From: Cymbomonas tetramitiformis
Lineage: Eukaryota > Chlorophyta > Pyramimonadophyceae > Pyramimonadales > Pyramimonadaceae
Direction: 5' to 3'
Length of the DNA: 64,000 bases
Assembly: GCA_001247695.2 (NCBI GenBank)
Contig: LGRX02034331.1
Span: forward strand, 1-64,000
Part shown: positions 23,443-32,621 of the stretch, piece after piece
Layout of the letters: every line of letters begins with the position of its first letter
Position numbering within the stretch: the first letter of the stretch is position 1
Notes under the pieces: generated by a model
Told to the model about the DNA's origin: nothing
Databases searched by the model: none
The model's input: the letters and a program-made list of their open reading frames with translations, nothing else
Program-made: the position numbers and the translations under genes

Positions 23443-24627
23443 ATGCTTCGACCCGGCTCCACTAGGCGGACGACTTTCAGATATGGCACTGGAATTCACA
23501 AAGCAGCGATGAAGGGAGGTTTCGAAGAAGTCCGCAGACTGATATTGGACGGCGAGGAAGTCGATAAAAGGAACTCGGTGTGGTTACACTACAACAGCTG
23601 ATATAGAGTGTCAACAATTGTGTTTTTGACTTTACCTTACTTGTAGTTCGAACCTTCTTGCACCAAATTCGCATTCACTTTCTTGAGTTGTAAGTCAAAT
23701 GAGAGTAAACCGCTTTTCGACGAGGCATTCCTTCTGGAAGTTTGCAGTGCGCTTTCGGGCCCTGTATCCGTTTGCCTGTATGCTCAGACTCTTCTAAGTA
23801 GTGGCTGCTGCGTGGGATGGAACCAGCAAGGTAGCACTGCGCTGCACCTAGCGGCAGCAAATGGCCATGCAGGGGTTGCCAAACTCTTGTTGCAGTACGG
23901 TGCGGATGTCAACTTCAAACACACAGTGCGTCCTCAGCTTTTAGCAGGGTATTGCCTGTGTGCTCATCAGCTGTCATCCACAACTAAGAACTTTTCGCAG
24001 CTAAACCCTGTTAGAAAAATACAACTTGTTAAGGGGATTTAGAGACTGCACTCGGAGCGGAACTCTCAACTTTCGTCTGCCGTCTCCGCGCTCCCCCTTG
24101 TTGCTATTTCATCAAGTCGTGTCGCCCTAGTATTTGTGCTGTGCCTTTTGCTGCAGTATCAAATATCAGCGTACGTACAGTATGCACTTAACCCCGGGCT
24201 GGGCTCTGCCGATAAACTCAGTACGGCAGTACGGCGCTTCACTGGGCTGCCGCCAACGGGCATCACGGCACTGTCTTGGTGCTTATCAACGCGGACCGCG
24301 ACAAGGACTTCACCCTGGACTGCGATATCGACGCCAAGAATTCGGTAAGGAAAGAACAGCGCTTTGTCAGCTTGGGGCTTCTTGGGGTACCCGGCCACAG
24401 CCTCGTTTCGGCCCTCCAAGCCTGCCTTATCCGACGTGCTGCCTTGACAGGTGTCACTGCTTCGCGAAGAGATGCGCATATTCGATCCTGTCAGGATACG
24501 AGGACTGCGTTCATTGGAGCACGTTACTCAGCTAAGTGAATTTTACGCACTGTGAGTGCCTGACGAAACGCCTCTCTCGCGTGGGCTTGTCGGGAGGGTG
24601 GGGCCACTGCAGAGCGGGTACACGGCC
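23443..24627 (+). pseudogene. Truncated 5' copy of the ankyrin gene (block copy 2)
   Basis: Exons at 23,443-23,577, 23,827-23,925, 24,222-24,344 and a 15-bp exon 4 stub at 24,613-24,627. Same truncation point and same intact splice sites as copy 1. Confidence 0.75.
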
Positions 24628-24718
24628 ACGGGGGCCACGGGGGGGTATTCCAATGTGATGTGCTGCCCCCCCATCCCAGGGCGCCCAGGGTCAAAGCGTG
24701 GGCAGCCTACGGCGAGAC

Positions 24719-25463
24719 CGTGACTTACGGGGCGGTACGCATTTATCATCGTTCCAGCCTCTGCTTGCTTGTTCGCACCATGTTGCGTGAGGAATCCGCC
24801 TACGCCACACGCCTCCGCCCTCTGGTGGTGGCTACCGCCCCAAGGCGACCGGCGATCGCCCCCCTTCAGCGATGTCTTTCGGCACTGGCACTGCTTACGC
24901 CGTCAATCCCGTCGGCAAGTGGACCGCCCAACCGCCCGGCTCTCTGATGAAGAAGTGGGTCGGCACCGGGTTCCCCTGCTTCGCTGCTTGGTCTGCTTCC
25001 GCGCATGTGGAACCTGACCGACAACCGACGCCGACACCAAAGGTATCTGCTCCTTCATGTGTAAGGAGGCTTTCGGGCCGGATCGCGCCCCCGACACGGC
25101 GCAACCGGCTGGCACCCGACCACCGCCGCCCTCGGCTGCCACGATCACGCACCTAGCATCGTGCTTGCTACGGAGCAGGCGCCTGCGGACGATGTGGTGG
25201 TGCCGGAGGCGCCACAACGACCTGAGCCGGTCGCATTCTTCTCGGCCGTGCTTGCCAACTTGGATGTGGCTGACGGAGATCCTCATGCAGACGGCCTCGA
25301 TGCGGAGGTGCCCGCGGCTGCCGACCGCGCATGACGCCTGCAGCCTTCGCCTCCGCAGTCTGCGACGTCGAGGACTTCGACTTCCCCGCCCTCCGTGAGC
25401 CCAAATGGTGGCAGCCGCCCATCATTGGCTCGGCGGCAGCCTCCAGCCTGCAATTTCAATGAG
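24719..25463 (+). pseudogene. C-terminal gag remnant (block copy 3)
   Basis: Third copy of the same broken gag end, with identical frame breaks. Confidence 0.75.
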
Positions 25464-27593
25464 CGGTTGATGACCTGCTGACCTCTAGCCTGCGGTAGCT
25501 TAGATGTTCGGGCAACACCCTGCGCACGGATCGTGCTTCTAGTTGGGCTGGAAAACGGCCGTTTAGGCTCTAACATTTTAAGCAGACGTCGGGTTAGGTT
25601 TAGGGTTTCGGCATCTTGCCATGGCCATTCATCCCTTCGGGGTGAGGTGGTGTCACGGGAGTACTTCACCCCTTCGGGGTGAGGTGGTGTCACGGGAGTA
25701 CTGATCTCCCCCGATGTATGGGGGAAGTGCATTCCCTCCTTTGTTCACCCCTCGCCTGAGTGGCCCTGTCACTCCATCATGATCCGCCATCCGCCATCCG
25801 ACCGACCTTCCCTCACTGCACAATTAAAACACCTAACTATTTACCTTTGTTGACCTTTATAATCTTGGCCTGATCGGTCAATTACCTTACTTACATTACT
25901 TACTTATTAGTCACTCAACAAAGCTCAAATCCCAACGGGCGACACTAGCAAACGTCCCATCTGACGATCGCCAGACGATACCGATGACACCGCCACAATC
26001 CTCGCGTCTCTTACCGCAACCGGACGCCACCAGACGCCATGGCACGGCGGACTCGATGTCCATAGTGCTCAGAGTAACGTACAGACGCTGCAGTCGCGCA
26101 CACGCTGAATGATAATGTCAGTTTTAAATCATGCCGTCAGATGCGCCTAGTGGAGATCTCTTTATTTGAGATCGACGGTGCATAGTATCTTATGCAGTTT
26201 AGCTCGACCGGACCACAACCTGGGCATTGTTTTCCATTGTGATATATATATATATATATATATATATCTCCACTCTCGTCATATATATCACACTCTTCAT
26301 CAATAACACCTTGGGGGCTACATAGTATATAAACTATATATATATATATATCCAAGAAGTATCAAAGTATAACGCTTTGGGGCTTAGGTGATGGAGGGGG
26401 TTATATACCCCCCGATATAATGGGGTATATCGGCTCTCGGGGGGTAATATATCCCTAAGGGTTATCCATCCCCAAATCGATATAACGCCACAACCCTGGT
26501 TACAATCCAGCACTAGACCCCCCGTTGGGCCATACCCCCCTCAGCCCTGGTACAGTATTACGGGGGTGTATTCGGGCGATGGGGAATCGCGGAATGGAAA
26601 GTTGGAAAACATTTCTATATCGTGATCGTCGATCATGCCACATCGACATGCGATCCGAAGGTTTGAGATTTTAGAATTACTGAGTACTGAACAGCTTCAG
26701 AGTTCAGACCAGGGGTGGCATAGTATTGGTGGTGACATTATATAATGTCACATTATATTGAACATTGATATGTATGTGACATTATATAGGACCAATCTGA
26801 AATGGCATTAGTTCGGCGTCATTATATAATGTTCAATCTAATGTGACATGACCGTATATCGAACATAAGTTCAGATGACATTATATAATGGTAGTATAAT
26901 GTTCAATATAATGTGAATTTGACATTAGTTCAAGACAATAGTTTGTCCAGTTCGCTAAATGACGAATTCGTTTTGAGTAGTATAGCATCAGTACGAGCGC
27001 GAAAACTGCCATAACTTCTACGTTGGTAGACTATTTGACATGTATGAAGTATTGATGTCCGTATTTGAGACCTAAGCAAGGTCCCTCAACTATGCGAAGG
27101 CCATCCGACTCGATATATCGAGCAAGAAACTTACTGGAAAGTGCAGGGGTGGCCTACTGGTAGACGATAAAAGTATGCCCTATGAAGATCGCTCTAAAGG
27201 CCTCAAATTAAGTACATGCTAGTTTCCCCCATTGTTATACAACATGATAAGTCTTCGCCCACTCATAACAGGAAGCCAATAGTGGTGCCAAGCTCATGGC
27301 GCATGATCGCAAATGCCCCTTGGAATGGGTTCAGCCGGATTTACTTAAGTATGGGGGATGTGGATCACATATATTGAGGTATGCACACACGGTGTGAGTG
27401 ATAACATGGTGCCATGGAATCCGCATGATTCCATTGTATAAGGTGGGCGAAGAATCGTAGCAAATGGATGTTTAGAACAAGGCTCTATATCGATATTTCC
27501 GATAACCGATACTATCGATATATCGTATTTATCGCCGATTATCGGATTGCAATATCAAACTATCGATCGTGCAGGTTTTGATGTTCCATATTT

Positions 27594-27848
27594 TGCTGAA
27601 ATCTGTATAGGCAGCCCTGACCGGGAGTCCCGGTGCAGGCCCCTATGACAGATCCCTAGGACCAACACTGGACTACTGACTGATCTGTAGGTTCGTACTG
27701 TGACACACGCTGTGTCACAGGTAGGCTAGACACCGAGACCGTCCGAGACCGTTCCGGGTATATCTAGCTTAGGGTTTATTTATCTTAGACAGTTTATCCA
27801 CACGAGTACGGGACTTTCTGATATCTAGTGTACTTGGATATTCCGGTA
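27594..27848 (+). repeat. A1 5' LTR
   Basis: 255 bp, from TGCTGAAATCTGTATAGG to GATATTCCGGTA. Contains the dyad GTGACACACGCTGTGTCAC, which is broken by one change in the 3' LTR, and a TAGGGTTTATTTATC stretch. Confidence 0.9.
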
Positions 27849-27985
27849 GGTCGTGGCCCCATCCACGTTTTCATTCCACTTGCTATCTTGGCCATGATTG
27901 GCTAAGCAGCCGCTTGAAGAGGTGGTGCGCACTTGCGCGTTTGGGTGCGACTAGGATTTGGACATGATTCGACGGTAGACGTGTT

Positions 27986-30574
27986 TTGCGGCTGCGAGTC
28001 ATGGGCACCGCGCGTTGCTATTGCTCGGTTGTGGCAATGTTCATTTGCGTTGTTTTACCTGCCCTGATCCCGCTGGTTTACGTATTTTGGGCTGGTGTTC
28101 CGGACGCCTTCGACCACGTCGACATTTGCAAGTGCCCCACGCTCTTTTCGCCGCTCCGCACGTTCTGCCGTTACGTCATCCCTCCGTTTCCGCCACAACA
28201 CCCAAACGTGCTACCGCGCATCATCTTTTCTCTGGCTTTCAGAAGAATGGCGACATCTACTCGAGCTCGTAAACGCCTGTTGAAGGACTCCGACTTGGAC
28301 GCCTCTATACGGCTTTTGGATGCGGTTCGGGACACTCCGACCGCTAGCACTCCACCTGTGGTGCCCCCTGCTGTTTCCAGCAACTCCGACACCGCTGTCG
28401 CGTTGCGGAAACATCTTGTTGACCAACACGCCGCTGTTGACGTGGTCTACAAGGGGAGGTTGCATCGGGCTTGGGCCAAGGGTATCCGCGAGGATATCCT
28501 TGGTTCCAAGAAACATCATTATCGTGGCACTGACGACACCGACCGTCTCTCCGAGTTGGTGGTGCAGCTTCGGACAGAGTTTGAGTCCGCCGGGCTGGAC
28601 TTGACCCCCTTTGACCTCGACGACCCCACCTCTCTGGTTATCGAGAAGGTGAATGGGCTTCTCTATGACGTCTTGGCCCTCGTCGTGGAGCGGAACTCTG
28701 TGGCCGACACCTGGCTTCGGGGTACGGACTCTTCAGCTGACCGAGATGGACGTCGGGCTCTCATCGACATCATCAAGGGGAGCGTGCCGGCGTTCTTGCG
28801 CGAGAGCCACCAGCAGGAGCACGCAGCGCTTCGTTATCCCGCAGGCGTTGACCCGCAGCCGATCTTGGCTCGTGAGCAACGTCTGGTGCGGGACAACCGC
28901 GCTCCTGACTGGCGACCCACCGACGAGACCCGCAAGCTCTCATTGTACAACCGCCTCGACCCGGTCTTCTACGCGGCGGTAAAGGTGCGTTATCCGCTTG
29001 CGGGTGACCTCGGCGGGGTTACTCTCCGCTCGCTGCAAGCTCTCGTCGTGGCCATCTTCCAGGCATGGGCACAGTCGGACGAGGGGGCATCGGCACGTGA
29101 GAAGCAGGTGCTGGGGATGGACGGTAAGCCCTCCGCTCTGGTCACGTCGTCGGAGTACGCGGTGCTCCTCGAGGAGATCGCGGCCTTAAAGGCCTTGGTG
29201 CGAAGTGGCCGTGCGGGCGGGGGACAGCAGCCACAGCCGCAGCATCGGGTGAAGCAGCATCCGAGGGGGTTTCGCGTGGGTGCAGGCAGCCCCCCCGCGG
29301 TCGGATTTGACCGCGACAGCATGAGAGCGAAGCCGCTGTGCCACCGTTGCCGCAAGGCCGGTAAAGGTGAGGTATATCACCCGTACCGCGACTGCCCGCT
29401 TGGCGGTCGCCAGCACTCGCCGGCCACGGCTGCGGCTTTCTGCATTCCCATTGAGCAGGAGGACGCGGAGGGCCTGCACGCATTGGCGCTCGTGCAGGTC
29501 TTCCAGGACGCGGCGGACAGTGGACCAGAGGCCTTCTCGCATGCGGCGTTGGCGTATGGTCCGCCCGCGGTGCTCTCCGCGGACGGCGTCGGTGGGATCG
29601 ACGTGGCGGCCTACGGATTCAGCGTGCCGCCTCCGCCCTCTGGCGGGACCGACGACGAGGACATCTTGCGGCGGCTTGATGCCCTCACCTCTGAGGTTCA
29701 GGCCGCCCAAGAGAAGGTGCATTACACTCACGCATCCTTTGTTCCTGGGAGTGCGGTTGAGGAGCATGCGTCGGCTTTGGTGTGTGGCCCTGCCGCTGCG
29801 GCGGGGATCACACCGAAGGGGCAGGTTCCGGCAGGTGGTGCGGCGGCATCGGCGTCCGCCGTGCCGGCCCCTGCTATGCCTGTTTCGCAGGCGAAGGATG
29901 TACGGCCCGCGCCAGTTCAATCGGCGCGGGTGACCACCACAGAAGCGACATGCGGTGAGTTCGGAGGCTTCGTGCAGACGGTGAATCACGCCGCCGTCCA
30001 CCCCTCTGACCTGACAGGCTATGACACGGACGACTACGAGGATTATGCCGACGGTACTTTCGCGATTAAGCCGCGGGCTCCGTCCGGTGCTGTCGGATGC
30101 GGTGTGCCGCCTTTCGGCTTCGGCACTCCGGCGATCGGCGCTCTCGCGGTGCTCTCTCTGTTGTGCATTTCTTTTGCAGGTGTATCTGCTTCGGCGTCCA
30201 CAGCTTCTGCTGTGTCGGCATGTGCACCGGCTACGGAGGTGCCTTCGCCTGGTGGTGATCTCGATTGGGTGGCTCCGTCATTTTACTCTACGAGTGATTT
30301 TGTTGACTCCGTGATGCCGGCTCGGGATCTCTTGTTAGCTGGCGGTTTACCACAGCTTCAGCCGCCCGAGCCTCCTGACACTTTGAGCTTGCTAGCATTT
30401 CAGGATTTGGCTCAAGCGGACTTGGGCTTTGACATGGCATTCTACTACGGCATGGCCTTACATGAGAGCGGTCCTTTTGATGCGGAGCACTACTACGGTG
30501 CTGGTTTCTTTACCTCCTATTATGGGATGGACTTCCGTGAGGCCACCGCTGACTACTTTGACACTGTCGATTGA
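27986..30574 (+). CDS. Gag-like protein of LTR element A1 with enlarged zinc knuckle and membrane segments
   Basis: The 862-residue frame is uninterrupted. Visible in order are a hydrophobic N-terminal segment (about residues 9-35), and a core with RAWAKGIREDILGSKKHH and DGRRALIDIIKGSVP typical of retroelement capsid-type helices. Then come a Gln/Arg-rich stretch and a zinc-knuckle-like motif C452-X2-C455-X9-H465-X4-C470, whose middle spacer is longer than the usual X4. Further on are an acidic motif near GYDTDDYEDYADG, a second hydrophobic segment (about 717-737), and a tail with repeated YYGM/YYGA. An alternative start at 28,247 (MATSTRARKRLLKDSDLDAS) aligns best with A2. Both upstream hydrophobic segments have counterparts in A2. 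It should form particles packaging the element RNA. A membrane role is inference. Confidence 0.8.
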   Translation: MRLRVMGTARCYCSVVAMFICVVLPALIPLVYVFWAGVPDAFDHVDICKCPTLFSPLRTFCRYVIPPFPPQHPNVLPRIIFSLAFRRMATSTRARKRLLKDSDLDASIRLLDAVRDTPTASTPPVVPPAVSSNSDTAVALRKHLVDQHAAVDVVYKGRLHRAWAKGIREDILGSKKHHYRGTDDTDRLSELVVQLRTEFESAGLDLTPFDLDDPTSLVIEKVNGLLYDVLALVVERNSVADTWLRGTDSSADRDGRRALIDIIKGSVPAFLRESHQQEHAALRYPAGVDPQPILAREQRLVRDNRAPDWRPTDETRKLSLYNRLDPVFYAAVKVRYPLAGDLGGVTLRSLQALVVAIFQAWAQSDEGASAREKQVLGMDGKPSALVTSSEYAVLLEEIAALKALVRSGRAGGGQQPQPQHRVKQHPRGFRVGAGSPPAVGFDRDSMRAKPLCHRCRKAGKGEVYHPYRDCPLGGRQHSPATAAAFCIPIEQEDAEGLHALALVQVFQDAADSGPEAFSHAALAYGPPAVLSADGVGGIDVAAYGFSVPPPPSGGTDDEDILRRLDALTSEVQAAQEKVHYTHASFVPGSAVEEHASALVCGPAAAAGITPKGQVPAGGAAASASAVPAPAMPVSQAKDVRPAPVQSARVTTTEATCGEFGGFVQTVNHAAVHPSDLTGYDTDDYEDYADGTFAIKPRAPSGAVGCGVPPFGFGTPAIGALAVLSLLCISFAGVSASASTASAVSACAPATEVPSPGGDLDWVAPSFYSTSDFVDSVMPARDLLLAGGLPQLQPPEPPDTLSLLAFQDLAQADLGFDMAFYYGMALHESGPFDAEHYYGAGFFTSYYGMDFREATADYFDTVD

Positions 30575-30902
30575 CTTCTTGCTCACTCTGGAGGCACACC
30601 AACATGGTGGTGTGCGGAACTCCTGTGACTTCAAAGACTTCTTCACTCTGGTTTATGTTTTGCTTTGACACCTTTGAAATCTTCAATTTGACTTGCTGGC
30701 ACAGAGCCTTTCAGTGGTTTAGCAGGACCTTAATTGCCTGTGAGTTTCTGCTCTTGTGCTAGCTAGAGGGTTCTAATTTGTGTATCAGAATTGCACAGTT
30801 AGATTAGCAGTTGGACTTGTCACCTAGCTTCTGCCCTAACACTAACAGCCTTACATTTTCTGACTCTCCTAGCCAGTCACCACCCACAGTGCTGGGGTGG
30901 TG

Positions 30903-31157
30903 TGCTGAAATCTGTATAGGCAGCCCTGACTGGGAGTCCCGGTGCAGGCCCCTATGACAGATCCCTAGGACCAACACTGGACTGTTGACTGATCTGTAGG
31001 TTCGTACTGTGACACACGCAGTGTCACAGGTAGGCTAGACACCGAGACCGTCCGAGACCGTTCCGGGTATATCTAGCTTAGGGTTTATTTATCTTAGACA
31101 GTTTATCCACACGAGTACGGGAGTTTCTGATATCTAGTGTACTTGGATATTCCGGTA
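30903..31157 (+). repeat. A1 3' LTR
   Basis: 255 bp, the same length as the 5' LTR and about 98 percent identical to it. Directly preceded by GCTGGGGTGGTG, the likely plus-strand primer. Confidence 0.9.
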
Positions 31158-32621
31158 TATTTTATTTATAAACAAATTACGTATAAATGCCCAAATAATC
31201 GATTATTTATCGATTGTGCCGATTATCGATACCATTTTTCGGATATCGGATAGTATCGATACCAAAAAACCAAACCGATATAGAGCCCTGGTTTAGAACT
31301 CGAGTTATCGCCGGAAACGTGAAAACCACTTACCTGCAAAACGGCATCAGTACCAGCAGTATAGCGATTCGTCATTTAGGTGTTAAGGAAAGCAAGCGAC
31401 GTGAGCAAGGCATTCTGAGCCCATCTTGCAGCAAGCGTGCGCAGGCTCCCGAGGAGGAGCTTCGTGATGTGACAAATGATTAGTAAGGTGCCCCTTCTCG
31501 AAGCAAGATGGTAAAGAGCATTACATGCACACCTAGCGACCATTCATGCGGTCCCATTTACTAAAGTAATATGCACCCTTGGCCTAGGTGTATCATCTTA
31601 TCATATGTTTTATAATGAATGTAGTATATGCTCAATTGTGTGATGTATGCATGTGATCAAAATTTCACTGCTATGCTTTGACCTATAGTCCGGTTGTGTT
31701 CTAGTGCTCTGGTCTAGTCCTGTTGTGTTGCTGGTCCGCCGCTCTTGCGCCGCAATGTTCTCTTACCACAATATCGTCTTATCATATGTTTGCACAAATT
31801 TAGTATATGCTGTGTGATGCATTCATGTTATCAAGATTTCACTGCTATGCGTTCACCTATAGTCCTGCAGTGCCGCGATCGTCCTGTTGTAATGTTGTGC
31901 TCTTGTTATGCCGTTGTGCAACAATGTTATCGTATGGCAAGGCGACGATGCGGGTGAACTAGCGTGCTGTTGTGGTATCCTCCGCAATACCATGGTGTGG
32001 TGTGCCATAATGCTATGTTATGCTTGAATTGGCACTGTGACATGTTCGTACTGTCACGTGTCATTTCCGGTATGTCATCTTCGGTGACTCTGCTTGTGTC
32101 AGTCTGACTATTTATTCCCGTATGTTATCAATCATTGAGTTCGTTCTATCTCGCCGGGAGCGTTCAGACCCTTCAGCCTTCTACAGTCGGACTCGAACAC
32201 CTTCGACCTTGACCTTCAGTCGAGTCTGCAGCTGCAGTCTGAGTCTCGAGCAAGGGGTATAAACCAAGGGGAATAAGCCCCTTGCGCTTGATAAACTAGT
32301 TTATACCCCTTGGTCTCGAGTGCGGAGTGGCGAAGATCAAGATGCGAAGTTACAAGTTTCCTGCTCCCCAGGATCTCCAACACTCATAATTTTCTAAACC
32401 CTAATTTGATGAAGGCGTCGACGATTAGGATGCCGGAAGTATTCGCACTCTAAATGGAAATATCAAATACCAACCTCTGCGTAACTTGATTAGCAAACTT
32501 TTCGTTTTCAATGTCCAGACCCTACGTTGACAACTTACTTCGCGGCATTTTGCAGCCTTCTCACGCACTTTGACTTCGCCGCGCCAGCCTAAAACTCCGA
32601 GCCGAGCCAGTACTTGTCACA

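Larger units (their letters stand above)
19011..24627. repeat. Tandem block copy 2 (about 5.6 kb)
   Basis: Colinear with copy 1 throughout and differing mainly at short indels in G/C runs. It has the same truncated ankyrin exon 4 at its right edge, so the join to copy 3 has the same structure as the join between copies 1 and 2. That is the expected product of repeated unequal exchange or of one rolling duplication event. Confidence 0.95.
27594..31157 (+). mobile_element. LTR retrotransposon A1, gag-only (non-autonomous)
   Basis: Complete element with two 255-bp LTRs (27,594-27,848 and 30,903-31,157) that differ at five positions by eye. The ends are TGCTGAAATC and ATTCCGGTA, and a 5-bp target duplication TATTT lies at 27,589-27,593 and 31,158-31,162. 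A primer-site-like stretch follows the 5' LTR (GGTCGTGGCCCCATCCACG), and a purine-rich GCTGGGGTGGTG precedes the 3' LTR. The only gene is a Gag-like ORF. There is no protease, reverse transcriptase or integrase. This fits the TR-GAG class of non-autonomous elements. Confidence 0.9.
27478..31290. mobile_element. hAT-type MITE (block copy 3), interrupted by LTR element A1
   Basis: The left 116 bp (27,478-27,593) and the right part (31,158-31,290) are the two halves of the same MITE. Element A1 is inserted between them with the 5-bp duplication TATTT. The order of events is MITE insertion, then block triplication, then A1 insertion. Confidence 0.85.

Noticed and set aside
13545..25732. Dozens of identical small frames repeated every 5.6 kb as separate genes
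   Set aside because: They are shadows of a frameshifted gag remnant, AT tracts or ankyrin introns copied three times.
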